Below are positions 1 through 10,499 of a stretch of DNA of 64,000 bases, in pieces. The notes below the pieces were generated by a model. It was not told the origin of the DNA, searched no databases, and was given only the letters and a program-made list of their open reading frames with translations. The stretch is from Puccinellia tenuiflora (Eukaryota; Streptophyta; Magnoliopsida; Poales; Poaceae). Within the stretch, counting starts at the first letter, position 1. Each line of letters begins with the position of its first letter. A program made the position numbers and the translations under genes. The stretch lies in the NCBI GenBank assembly GCA_012064385.1, contig QRDG01000398.1, positions 1,916,603 to 1,980,602 on the forward strand, given 5' to 3'.

Positions 1-1170
1 CTCTTTTTGCCTTGTTTTGCACAGCAATGATATATGAGGCTTTCCATTGTTGATGTAGTGGAGTTATCTATTGTGTTATGCATGGTTTATCTTTGTTTCG
101 TCTTTTTTCTTCGAATACCGATGATTAAAATGTTGTGGCACTAGGTGGTAAGCCTGTAGGTCTTGTGAGCCTTGTGATATGCACAAGTACAAGTCTTGCG
201 CATCATACTTGGCTCACAAAATCCTGCAGGTCTACTTGTGCATCCGACCTAAGTATGAGGAGCAAATCCAAGTCATTTTTGTTTAGTTTTGTACTGTGTT
301 TTTGATAATGCTGATGATTAAAATGTTGTGGCACTATGCAATTCAGGGTGGTGCTAGCGAACCTTGTGGTATGCACAAATAAAAATCTTGTGCATCCTAC
401 TTGGTATGCTTGCTCCATCCCTGAAATGTGTGTCCAATTTAAATATATATGAGGCACTGTCGTGGGGTTACTCTTTGACTACCCCACGGTGGTGATACCT
501 GGGTCACGCCAAGTCCATCAACCCTATGGCGAGGGCCCAAGGAAGGCCCAAGGAGGACGACGTGCGGCCCAAGACAGTCGGCGATAGGCTATCAGAGTCG
601 TTCATCCTGTAAGTGCCATCGGCACCGTTCACCCGAGACCCAGCCTATCATATAAAGGCTGGGAGGGTCTTTCGTCTAGGGTAAGCAAGAAACTAGGCAA
701 CTCACCGCATAGGCATAGCCGCCATCTTCAAACCCTAGCGAGATTGCCATCTCGCCATTGTAGCCACGCTCATCAGCAATAACCAGACAAGCAGGAGTAG
801 GGTGTTATCCTCCGGGAGCTTGAACCTGGGTAAATCGCCCCCTGTTAGCCGTCGTGATCACCAACGTTCATCTTCCTCCCCTTCAATCAACCCGGGGTAC
901 TCGACCCAGGGATTTGCCGAGCCCTAACCTCGTCAGGCACAAATCCGAAATCATTTTGTTTCTTCTCTCTTTTTCCGATGCCGATGATTAAAATGTTGTG
1001 GTACTATGTGATTCAGGGTGGTGCTAGCGGACCTTGTGTTATGCACAAATAAACATCTTGTGCATCCACTACTTGGACCGCTTGCCCCGTCCCTGATCAG
1101 TGCGTGTACAATCTAAATCCGAATCATTTTTGTTTCTTCTCTCTTTTTCCGAATGCCGATGATTAAAATG
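1..1170. repeat. Tandem array of ~175-190 bp units (left half)
   Basis: Units share the core GATGATTAAAATGTTGTGGC followed by a GGTGGTGCTAGCGGACC block and a CGAATCATTTTTGTT block. Unit starts are seen near 118, 311, 981 and 1156; once the solo LTR at 458-935 is removed the spacing is about 193, 187 and 175 bp. The array breaks off at 1170 exactly where a retrotransposon LTR begins, and the same unit resumes at 33225. No gene is seen here. The repeat is not recognised as a named family. It may belong to the CACTA-type element whose debris lies at 33600-34400, but this is inference. Confidence 0.8.
458..935 (+). mobile_element. Solo LTR (478 bp) with 5-bp target duplication
   Basis: The segment begins TGTCGTGGGG and ends CCTCGTCA, giving TG...CA termini. 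It is flanked by GGCAC at 453-457 and GGCAC at 936-940. Removing it restores the tandem-repeat unit (ATGAGGCAC followed by AAATCCGAA). A TATA-like CATATAAAGG lies near 650, which suits an LTR promoter read on the plus strand. No internal region or second LTR is present, so this is a solo LTR left by LTR-LTR recombination. The family is not recognised. Confidence 0.9.
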
Positions 1171-1759
1171 TAATGCAGCCCAACCCACGTCCATCACCAT
1201 GACAAACCATCCAACACATGCCAAGTCAGCATGGACATCAAAGGTGAACTCCTTCCTCTACGAGAGCCTCGATACGTTGCCTTTGGATGGTATAGTACTT
1301 GACCATCGACCTCTTGCATTCATAGGTTTGACATGGCTGATACGGATCCGAAGGGAGATGCCAATGAAGCCCAAGAGCCGAAGCCATACAAGAGCCGAAG
1401 CCATATAAGACGTACGCATGGAAAAGGAGGAAGAAGCGGAGACAAGACAAAGGCGGAGCCAGTCTGGCCGGCCTCCAGCCCGGCCTCCAGGCCAGCCTAG
1501 GCCGGCAGGGCTCCAGACGCAGACGGCCTCCAGGCCGGCCACCCAGCCGAGGCAGCCGGCCTCCAGCCCGTCCTCAGTCCGGCAAGGCTGGCCTCCCGGG
1601 GGCTGCCCCTTGTATTCCTTCCCACCTACCCCTTTGTGGTCAAACCTATATATAGGCACCTACCCCTCAGATCTAGGGTCATGTAAGAGTAAGAATTGAC
1701 ATTGAGACTTGGGCTTGTGCTCATCCCTCCCTTTGTGGACAAGATCCCCTTGTGGATTC
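1171..1759 (+). mobile_element. 5' LTR (U3 part) of the large host retrotransposon
   Basis: This stretch matches 32360-32900 closely, from the start (TAATGCAGCCCAACCC here, TGATGCAGCCCAACCC at the 3' copy) through a GC-rich CCGGCCTCC-type minisatellite (about 1468-1600) to a GTGTGGATTC-like point. The first dinucleotide TG has become TA. The 5-bp sequence AAATG at 1166-1170 also follows the 3' LTR at 33225-33229. Beyond 1759 the two LTR copies stop matching, so the left LTR lacks its U5 and no primer-binding site is seen after it. Confidence 0.8.
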
Positions 1760-3033
1760 CCCCAATTCCCCCAAATTTTGACCTTTGATTTTGCCAATTT
1801 CGAAAATTTCCTCCAAAAATAGCCCCAACTTGCTTTTGGACCGATATGAGATTTGAGTGTGTTTTGGTAGGTTTTGATCCATAGATCCGTTGCTATACTT
1901 GTTGATCTACCTCCCTTTGTGTTTCCATGGCCAAATTCCTTTGATTTCCCCTCCGATTTGGTGATTTTCCGACCGTTTTTCCACCCAAATCGGTCTTTTT
2001 CGCGTCCCGGGAAGGTCAAACCCAACAGCCCGGCCTCCACCCAGCCTCGGACCCGGCAAGGCCGGCCCCCCACCCGAGACCACCGGCCTCCAGCCCGGCC
2101 ACAGCCCGGCCAAGGCCGACCTCTCTATAAATTCTGAAAATTTCTTTTTCTCATAACTTTTGACTCGGTACTCTGTTTTTGGTGATTTTCGTCTCTAATC
2201 GAAGCTATCGACAAGATCTACATCACCATAGCGTTTGATCCATCATATATCACCACCAAATTTCTTGAGAAAGGAAGAAACATTCCACTCCAACGGGTGA
2301 AGATCGTCGACGAAAGGTATAACATCTCCGAATCTTCTCCCACCTTGCCTTACTTGTTAGCCAAGCCATTTGTGCCTATCTTACCTATTGAGACTTGCTC
2401 ATATATGATTGCTTGGGCTTTTCACACTTGATACCTCGTAGTGTTCCGAGCAAACTTGTATGCGCTAGTTGATTTAGTTCTTGTTGGCAAGCAAATAAGA
2501 GGCAAAAGAGAAATAGAAAAAGAGAAAAAGAATAAAAAAAGAGAGAAAAGAAAAAGAAAGAGCCTCATTGCCTTATCTCTTATAGTAGACGCGTAAGCTC
2601 GATGAAAAATTTGTAGGTGTGGTATCTTTGTGCAAATCTTGTAGCCCACCAATAATTTACAATCGAGTTGGTTTCTCTTGTACTTGTGCAACTTGAGCTT
2701 TAGTCTTCGCTAGGTCCATCACTAGCTCATTTTTTGTTGCACAAGTCCCACTTATCAAAGCGTGTGTTTGTATGAGCTCCACTCATATCCTTTGAGATCG
2801 ACTTGTTTTGCTTTGTGGTCATTGTGGTTCTCTACTTGCCATTACAATATCTTGGTTTTCGGTTGTTCCACTCAAAAGCCATGTGTTTTTTGGAGTTTGC
2901 GTTTGGACATTTGAACACAAGCCTCTTTACTTTGTGCGTTGTTGCCCTTGGTCGTCCACGACGTCCAATACTATCAACAAGGTCATATTGTGTTCTAGTT
3001 TCCTTCCACTTCATATATACACATGTCTTGTGA
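1760..3033 (+). mobile_element. Untranslated leader region of the same retrotransposon
   Basis: No gene is seen in this stretch. It is AT-rich apart from a second CCGGCCTCC-type GC-rich patch at about 2025-2120, followed by CTCTATAAATTC, which resembles a TATA region. An A-rich purine tract lies at 2505-2565. It leads directly into an ATG-started acidic reading frame. Assignment to the retrotransposon rests on its position between the LTR and that frame. It may include a fragment of a related LTR, since the normal U5 and primer site are missing. Confidence 0.5.
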
Positions 3034-3504
3034 GTGATCATGTCTAGTGAGAGCGGAGCATACTATGGAGGCCATGAAGATGAAGAGACGATGAGCTACA
3101 CCGACCACGACGCAACAAGCATAGAAGACATGGGGAACGGCTCCTACACCGACGATGAACGCCATGACATGATGGAGCACTACACCGACCCCGGCTCCAC
3201 GAGCTTCCACGACATGATGGAGCGCTACACCGACCCCGACTCCATGAGCATCAACAATATGATGGAGCACTCCTACAACTACAACTCCGACGACTTGATG
3301 GAGCACTACATCGACAACGACACCTCAAGCATGGTGGCAAGCTTCAACGACAACGACCTCCCATGCATGAGTAACTACTATGACTACGTCGACAACATGC
3401 AAGAGGAGATGGGTGATGGTACTACCGTCCACAAGGTCTACTACCCCACTCTTGCAAGAGGAGCCACATACGACCCATCAATCTCACTACTAAAAATCTG
3501 CTGA
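3034..3504 (+). CDS. Acidic gag-like N-terminal fragment of retrotransposon
   Basis: An open frame of 156 codons starts at an ATG just after the leader. The protein is strongly acidic and rich in Met, Tyr, Asp and Ser. It has a short motif repeated several times, of the form D/E-x-MMEHYTDP or close variants, at residues about 44-90. No zinc knuckle, protease or reverse transcriptase is present. The natural frame appears to be cut at about 3485, where a CACTA-type terminus (CACTACTAAAAA) begins, so the last few residues belong to the inserted DNA. Position behind an LTR suggests a gag or gag-like product of a non-autonomous element. No family match is recognised, so function is not assigned. 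Confidence 0.5.
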   Translation: MIMSSESGAYYGGHEDEETMSYTDHDATSIEDMGNGSYTDDERHDMMEHYTDPGSTSFHDMMERYTDPDSMSINNMMEHSYNYNSDDLMEHYIDNDTSSMVASFNDNDLPCMSNYYDYVDNMQEEMGDGTTVHKVYYPTLARGATYDPSISLLKIC

Positions 3505-4138
3505 TCAGCAACGTTTCAAATCCATCCTAAAGAGCTCAAAAACGTCGCTAGGGACAATCTGCGACGTTTTAAGCGAAAAAAAAATCAGGGATCAAGTGTC
3601 ATAGACGAAGCAGCAATGTTTTTGTTGACCCGGAGAAACGTTGCTTTATTTTCAAAACGTCGCGAGCGTCCGGTCCGGCCCAGTTAAGGCCCAATTCATC
3701 TGTGACATTTTTTTAGATGTCACGGAGTGTGACACATGGCAGACGGCTGTTAGCAGCGTTTGCTGATGTCATAATCACCGTTTCTGACGTCACCAAGTCC
3801 ATGACATTTTTTTTCGTCCTTAAGAGGGCCGTTAGAACCGTTTGCTGACATCACTGCCCAGATTGCTGACATCACTACTCAATCAGAAACCATATGGACC
3901 AACAAATGGCTGCCACGTGGACCAATCAAAAAGTGACATGTGACAAGTTTTCCATGACGATTTTCATTTCATTACAAACCATATTTGTCAATTTAGCTTT
4001 CATCGACTAGAGGATTTTGATGCAATTAAATCGATGAACAAATAAGCACAATTACACGCACAGATATTCACTGCACATGTTTGCAAAGACATTATTAACT
4101 ACAGACCGATATTACATACATAAGACAAAACTCAAAAC
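3485..4138 (+). mobile_element. CACTA-type transposon terminus (one end only)
   Basis: The sequence begins CACTACTAAAAATC, which is typical of grass CACTA (En/Spm) ends, preceded by TCT as a possible 3-bp target sequence. The following 400 bp carry many short variants of ACGTCG/GACGTTTT and TGACATTTTTT/TGCTGACATCAC in both orientations, as expected for CACTA subterminal repeats. A matching TAGTAGTG end was not found to the right, so the element's extent is unknown. No transposase reading frame is seen. Confidence 0.6.
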
Positions 4139-4423
4139 CACCAGTGGTGGAGTCAATGATAACTTGATAAGCACATAGCACAATCAGCCTGGGAGGTCCC
4201 AGTGATCATGTTCTTGATGAAGTCACGGTGTCCAGGAGAACCTAGGCGTACTTGAAAGACCTCTTGTTCATCTCAGCAGCTTCCTTCTCAAACCTCTCGA
4301 TCACATGCTTGTCGATGCCTCCAAGCTTGTAGATGGGATGGCCAGTGGTTGTTGACTTGCCAGAATTGACATGGCCAATGACCACAATGCTGATGTGAAT
4401 CGTCACCTTCCCATGGCTGCTGG
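4139..4423 (-). pseudogene. Elongation factor 1-alpha N-terminal fragment
   Basis: On the minus strand, 4423 to about 4250 reads as the start of plant EF-1alpha, including the P-loop region GHVNSGKSTTTGH (canonical GHVDSGKSTTTGH) and the segment through NKRSFKYA. It then jumps past about 45 residues into PGHRDFIKNMITGTSQADCA and stops. A one-base loss just after the ATG puts the start out of frame. Asp to Asn in the P-loop and Leu to Pro further on also argue against function. This is a captured or decayed gene fragment inside transposon DNA. The G1 GTP-binding motif is recognisable, the rest of the GTPase and the tRNA-binding domains are absent. Confidence 0.85.
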
Positions 4424-4608
4424 ACCTGTTAACTAACTGCACGTACACAATCAGAGGTGGTGAAATAAGTTCAATTAGTCAATTAGTTCAGTATAATAGC
4501 ACAATTGATAAAAGATAATTGAGAACAGAATATAATTAAACCATGGAAAAACAAAACCATCAGTAATTATCAAGTTGACAACCTGCAAAACCTAAGAATA
4601 CTCCAAAC

Positions 4609-5440
4609 CATGGTTTTTAAGGCGTCGCCTAGGCGTCGCTTAGGCGTCGGAGCGCCCGGAGACTGCAAGGCGTCGTCGTCGCCTTAGACTCTTGTCAAAG
4701 GCGTCCAGATTCGCCATGTGAGGCGTCCAAGTCGTCGCTTAGGCGGGGAAGGCGTCGCTCTGGTGGCTTTTGGACGCCTTCTCATCGCCGGACAGGTCGA
4801 GCGGGAAGCAGAAATTGGGCGGCTTGCTTCCAGAAAAGGGAGGAGAGATGGGGAGGAGAGGTGGACTGAGCCTATTGCTACGCCAGGCAGAGATGGGGAG
4901 GAGAGATGCGGCTTGCTTCCAGAGAGAAGAGATGGGGAGGAGAGATGCGGCTTGCTTGCAGAGTGCGCGTGCGCCGCCAGGAGAGATGGGGAGAAGAAGC
5001 ACGAAGAGACGGAGGTGAAAGAGAGCAGATTTTTTTTGGTCACGAAAAGAGAGCAGATGGACGGTCCAGATTAGAGAGAATGGACGTTCAGGATTTTATA
5101 TGGAAGCTAGGGTTCATAATGGGCCTATTGGGCCGGTTACCTTGTTGGAGGATAGGACGAGAAGATGCTGCTGTCTTCCCAGACGAGAGACGAGCCGCCG
5201 CCGCCTCCATTGCTCTACCAGCTGCTGCCTCCTCCCCTCCTCCGACCCCCCCCCCCCCCCCGACCCCTGCCTCCTTCCCTCCTCCAACCCCCTCCTTCTC
5301 CGACCCCTGCCTCCTCCTCCTCCTCCTCCTCCTCCTCCCCCTGTGCTGCTTAAGGCGTCGCCTCGCCTTACGCCTTGACCGCCTAGGCGGTGAGGCGCCC
5401 CCCCTCCGCCTTAGGACGCCTCACCGCCTTAAAAACCATG
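4609..5440. mobile_element. hAT-type non-autonomous element, 832 bp
   Basis: The ends are inverted: CATGGTTTTTAAGGCGTCGC on the left, and the right end reads back as CATGGTTTTTAAGGCGGTGA. An exact 8-bp duplication CTCCAAAC flanks it at 4601-4608 and 5441-5448, diagnostic of the hAT superfamily. The interior has short GGCGTCGC repeats, a 38-bp tandem duplication around 4890-4965, and CT-rich low-complexity DNA at 5190-5345. Open frames in it are compositional (polyproline) and are not called as genes. Confidence 0.9.
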
Positions 5441-5448
5441 CTCCAAAC

Positions 5449-7440
5449 AGCACAAACTGATATGATACTTAACAAAAGAGTAGATACCATGGTTAATATG
5501 CAAGCATGTGTTGTGAAAACAGATGAAATAAATCAATTATAATAAGAGTTACTTTTATGGAGTAGCACAAATGACATAAAAAATCTGATGAACATAGTTA
5601 AACCATGAAATACATTCCATCTGGTAATATTTCACAGTTTGAAAACCAAAATCTGACTCCAATTACAACATCTAAGAAACAGACTATCCATATGATTTTT
5701 TACCAGAAAACTATAATAAGCCTATGGACAAAATACCATGTCAAGTAGCCAAGCATGAACTAATCCAAGTAGAAAAGATTAGGAGGCAAGGCAAATACTT
5801 GACAGAGCAATTCAGGATCGGAGCAAATTGGGGATGCAAAGGGACATATGTAAAAGGCACTCAGTAAGAAACCAAAGGATTTATTCTATCAGATAATATT
5901 AGAAGAGAACAGTCAAACAATATGATCATATTAGAAGAGATAGCTCTATTGAGGCTACATCACGTCAGGTATGTAAGATGCATTTTCCAAACAACGTCCA
6001 ATTGTCCATGATAGCTAGAGCATGTAAGATACTTGGAAAGTTACTAAATGACAGATTTATTTATTTTTAAACAGACAACTAAAGCTGCAATTTATCTAAG
6101 GTAACTACTTAGTATTTGAGATCAGGACCACTGACAACTTAAATATCATATCAGCACCAAAGCCTAGAATTAAGTGTTGCAGTCAAGCAACCAAATTGTG
6201 TACTGATAAAGGTCAAAAATGAAGGGAAGATCTGAAAAAGGCTTGTTATATTTTTCTCAAACTGCAAAACTTCTCGGTCGCGCATGTTGTGATCATGCTT
6301 GTCTGCGCCAGCTTATTCACCATGATCCAGTATGGTGCTTGGAATAGATCTCAACTGTACTCCACCTGCAGAAGATCAAAATGCATATCAAAATGCTGAT
6401 CAAAATGCAGGTACTACCAGTATACCATAACAGCAATACCACTAGTTTGGAGTATTAATATATGCATATACTCCATGAGTGAACTGAAACTGCAACTACA
6501 ATTAAATATTTCAAGCAAATCATAGGCTACAGAGTACAAGCACAAGCACTTACAGTTACAGAGAATTCCAACACCCAAATTAAAAGTGTTATTTGATTTT
6601 TTGACAGCAAGTTTGACATTAAGCAAGTTCATGCAATACTTATGTTGACAGTAATACTCCTGGAATATTGAGCAACAAGTTCATCAAGTATTTAGTGTTT
6701 GCCATCAAGCAGTATTAAGGAGTAACAATATTTCATGAACACGCAGTAACTTGCATTTTATACTGATATATATATTGGCAAACAATATACTCCTATATGG
6801 AGTACAGTACTGCTATATTGTCAAATTCAGTTTGCAAGTTCAGTTTGTAAATTTTCTTGGAGTACAAATTTCAGTTTGCTTGAATTAGGAGTACTCACAA
6901 GCAATCTGCAAGTAAACTATACTAAATCAAGAATTTAAGCAAATTCACAGTTCATTTCAAGCAAACAAATTGGTACAGTACAGCACAAGCAACTTGCACT
7001 CCTACAGCAACTTGCACTGAAGTTTCAAGCAAACCAGAGATGAGTTTCAAAGCTTCCAATGCACAAGCAGCGGAAATAATTGCATTTGTTGAAGCCATGG
7101 CTGGGATTATATTCTTGACAACACCCTGTACACATGTCATGCAGTCATGCCCGCTTAAATTACATTATATGATTCTATATTTCCAACTATCTGAACTCAA
7201 AATAAGGAGCTACTCTGTTGTTCCAGAATTCAGAATAGCAGTAGCCAACTTTGGAGGTTCATAACAACAAGAAAACGCACGGGAATTAATCAAATCAAGT
7301 AGATATATGAAGTATAAGGTATCAGGTAGCTGTGATATGGTAGAACAACATTTAAAATCATCCATCAAAGAGCATGAAAAACTATGGACCAAAAGCTATA
7401 AAATACTGTTTAGCAAAAATAGGACAGCACCTTGCTTTCG
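5449..7440. other. AT-rich non-coding stretch
   Basis: No gene, terminal repeat or RNA feature can be supported. The sequence is AT-rich and unique-looking, with intron-like composition. On the minus strand it lies between a leader-like GC-rich segment ending in a GTGAGC donor-like site (about 7520) and the EF-1alpha fragment, so it could be a captured long 5'-leader intron. That reading is inference. Confidence 0.4.
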
Positions 7441-7520
7441 TTGCTGCAGCTAAACAGCTAAACCAAACTGGGTGAATCACCATATACAGCAGATGAGAAC
7501 AACATATAGGATAGGGAAGC

Positions 7521-7874
7521 TCACCCTTGAGACTTGAGCACAAGGGATCGAGTAGGGGTGATGGAGAGGGGTCTTCTCTTCCTTCTCCTGTTCTTGCCTC
7601 CTACTAATCTTTCCCAGATCGGATCCAAGGGCTTCACTTGCAGGAGTAGGTCGTGGTGTAGGTAGGGAATTCAGATCGGGCGGGAACCTACGGATTGGAG
7701 GAGGCATCGCGCCGCCATGGTCGCCGTCGTGCTGCCGCTGACTCCAGAACCGGACGTGCTCATGGTGGCGGCGGAGCACCTGCTGGTCTGGACAGCGAGG
7801 TGTGGAGAGGACGGATCTGTGCAGAGCGTGGCCTCAATGACACGTTTCAGGCACTGGATGCAGGGCGTGATGCC
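7521..7874 (-). other. GC-rich gene-leader-like fragment
   Basis: The segment changes sharply to GC-rich sequence. On the minus strand it reads like a 5' leader or first exon: CT-rich sequence, two in-frame ATGs near 7755-7805, then a stretch ending CTCAAG followed by GTGAGC, a plausible splice donor. It continues on the far side of the hAT insertion (8474-8700). No protein family is recognisable. It may be the first exon of the gene whose EF-1alpha-coding part lies at 4139-4423, but no sequence here proves that. Confidence 0.3.
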
Positions 7875-8465
7875 TAGGGGTGTAAACGGATAGGATAATT
7901 TCCGCACCGAATCCTATTCCGAAACCGTTTTGAGGAATCCATATCCGGTTTGAAGGAATCCGACGGATAAGGATATCCGATTCCGAAATTGACACCGGAT
8001 ACGGTATAGGATATGGTATGAAAAATAGCCCCGAATATGGATTATCCGAAAAATAAATAGGATTATCCGATGATTTTAATCTGAATAATCCGATTTTCTA
8101 CCGAAAAGTCTAACCTCATAGAACATAATTAGTTGTTACTAAGTTGTAAAGTTCGCCCGTTAAATTAAAACTCACTTACATAGTGATTGTTACGACTATG
8201 GAGTACAACCTTGTTAGGATAATAGCATATTAAACTATTATTTGTGGTTGTATGGTCCGTTGATGTATTTATGCGCGTGTATATCCGATTAATTATTTTC
8301 CGTCCCGAATCCGCTCCGTTTCCGCCCCCGGATCCGTGATATTATATATCCAACTTCGAATCCGCAACCGGTCATTACCCGCTCCGCTCCGAATCCGATA
8401 AAAAAATATGGTATAGGATATGGTAAAGGCAAAATCCGATCCGATCCGATCCGTTTACATCCCTA
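7875..8465. mobile_element. hAT-type non-autonomous element, 591 bp
   Basis: The left end is TAGGGGTGTAAACGGAT and the right end reads back as TAGGGATGTAAACGGAT. An exact 8-bp duplication GTGATGCC flanks the element (867-874 and 466-473 of the 7,000s and 8,000s respectively). The interior repeats GGATA/CCGAT/CGGAT words many times and has no reading frame. It interrupts the GC-rich leader-like fragment, so it is younger than that sequence. Confidence 0.92.
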
Positions 8466-8473
8466 GTGATGCC

Positions 8474-8756
8474 CAGGCCCAGCGGCCAGATCCGCTCAGG
8501 GTGGGTCGAGGGTGGCTCGGGACGGGAGAGAGGAGGGTTAGCGAGGAGGGAGAGGAGTGGAAAGATGAGGAGGGTAATGGAGGGAGAGGAGTGGAAAGGG
8601 GAGGAGGGTGGCGGTGGGGAAGAGATGGGCTAGGGTTAGAGATAGTTTCGGTGGGGAAGAAATGAGCTAGGGTTAGAGATAGGGAAGAGAGCGCAGTGCG
8701 AGGGAGGACTTAGCGAAAATTTCGCTCCGTGCCGCGCGGATAGGGAGTGAGTGGTA
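8474..8756. other. Continuation of GC-rich leader-like fragment
   Basis: This is the other side of the hAT insertion. It is purine-rich on the plus strand, with GGAGGG/GAGGAG words and a GAGCTAGGGTTAGAGATAG segment present twice (about 8625 and 8664). On the minus strand this would be a CT-rich promoter or leader. No protein-coding potential is evident. Confidence 0.35.
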
Positions 8757-8928
8757 CTCCCTCCGTTCCACGATATAAGATGGTTTAGATGTTTCACATG
8801 TTGTTTAGATTCGGACTAAAAGAATGGAAAGTGGGTGAACACATACACTAAAACATGTCTAAATACATGTGGTACAAATACGAATGTGGAAAAGGCCTAA
8901 AAAATCTTATATTATGGAACGGACGGAG
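8757..8928. mobile_element. Stowaway MITE, 172 bp
   Basis: The ends are CTCCCTCCGTTCCACGATAT and, read back from the right, CTCCGTCCGTTCCATAATAT. TA dinucleotides flank it at 8755-8756 and 8929-8930, as in Tc1/mariner-derived Stowaway elements. It has no coding capacity. Confidence 0.93.
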
Positions 8929-8996
8929 TATAAATTATTCTCACTCTCAACTTAGCCAATTAGTGTTACTGCCACTGGGACCCAGGCTTTGAGGTC

Positions 8997-10392
8997 TGAT
9001 GACCCACAAGTGTAGGGGGTCGCAACAGTCTTCGCGTGTAGTTTGACCCTAATTTATTGATTCGACACAATGGGAGCTAAAGAATATTTATAAGACTTAA
9101 CAATTGAGTTGTCAATTCAACCACACCTAAAAAAGATTTCTCTCGAAGCAATTTATCAGTATTAACAGTAATTTGATGGCAGCAGTGAAATAGTAACAGC
9201 AGTAATAAAATAAAGACATCAATGATGACAGTAAATGTAGTGATTGTAAACAGCAGATTAAACACCGTAGGCATAGGGACGGATAGAAGGGCGCTGCATG
9301 AATAAGATAGCTTATGAAATAAACATAATTAGGCACAAAGCAAGATAAATAAATATAGCATCCAAGTATCAAACAATCATAGGCATGTATTCCTAATTTA
9401 GCCGTACGTGCTTGCAATAAGAATTTGCACGGCATCTTTTGTCCTGCCATCCGGTTTCAGCCGGGCCAATTAAGAAACAAATGGCAATTAAGGTATTCCT
9501 TTTAATAGAACTCCGGATCAAAGCATTAACACGCAATGAATACATGTAACCCTCGAGTTGCCAACCATTCCCATCGATGTCCCCGTTTCTGTCACTCGGG
9601 GTCTCCGGTTCCGGTGGACAACAAGTGCATACAACTAATAGATAGGATCCAAATATCAATTATACTCATGCAAACATAATGTGTTCAGATCTGAAAACAT
9701 GGCACCCGGGACCAAAGTGACAAGCATTAAGCATAACTAGTTGCACCAACGATGATTAACACAAATAGGGGATACTAGGCATCATGCCCTAACAATTTGG
9801 CATCGAATTACATAAGCAATCTTATTCAATCCCTTCCATCCCCTTGCCTACAGCAGGTAACTACTCACACATGGAGAGGGGCGACATGGATGGTTGATGG
9901 AGAGGCGTTGACGGTGACGATGGCGGCGATCTCCACTCCGACAGGGTGCCGGAACAGCGATTCTGGACCCCGAATTTAGGGTTCGTGATGGCGGCGGAGC
10001 TCCGTCGGGTTTCTGGAAGAAGTGTTCGGGGGAGTCATTTTTAGGTCATGGGGAGCTTATATCCGAAGGGGGGTCGCCAGAGGAGGTCCCAGGGGCAGGG
10101 GCGCCCCCTTGCCGCGGGCTAGGGCCCACCCGTGGGTGGGACCCGCCCCTGCACCTGGGGTGGCCCCCCTTCGGGGTCTTCTGCCTCCGAGCCTTATTCT
10201 TCTTCAAAAATCCCTTTTATAATTTTTACGGAATTTTTCCCGAACTCCTGAACCCTGCACAAAAGAAAGACACCAAATGCAATTCTGCTGAAAACAGCGT
10301 CAGTTCGGGTTAGTTCCAAACAAATTCATTAATAATCAGAGGCAAAACAATAGCAAAGTGTTCGGAAAAGTAGATACGTTTGCGACGTATCA
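8997..10392 (-). mobile_element. Gypsy solo LTR, 1,396 bp, minus orientation
   Basis: On the minus strand the LTR begins TGATACGTCGCAAACGTATC, the start typical of a large pooid gypsy group, and ends GTGGGTCATCA. AGGTC is present on both sides (8992-8996 and 10393-10397), a 5-bp target duplication. Neither a primer-binding site nor internal sequence is present, so it is a solo LTR. The GC-rich part near 10060-10190 corresponds to the transcribed leader portion of such LTRs. Open frames inside it are not genes. Confidence 0.92.
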
Positions 10393-10499
10393 AGGTCCCA
10401 TATGGCAGTGTCTTTTTTAAAGCTAGGTGTAGTGTATTGGGTGAATATTTAGCTATAGATTTTAATCTAGAAATTTACTATCCGGATAGTTGAATTGTA

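Noticed and set aside
1..1170. CRISPR-like repeat array
   Set aside because: Units are long, without short direct repeats and unique spacers, and the sequence is plant nuclear DNA.
2205..2225. CTACATCA as the missing end of the 5' LTR
   Set aside because: It matches the last 8 bases of the 3' LTR but the sequence before it does not match and no primer site follows, so chance is more likely.
4139..4423. Working EF-1alpha gene
   Set aside because: Only the N-terminal part is present, with a frameshift after the ATG, an internal deletion and changed P-loop residues.
5165..5460. Polyproline and polyserine frames
   Set aside because: Simple CT-rich repeat inside a hAT-type element, open in three frames at once.
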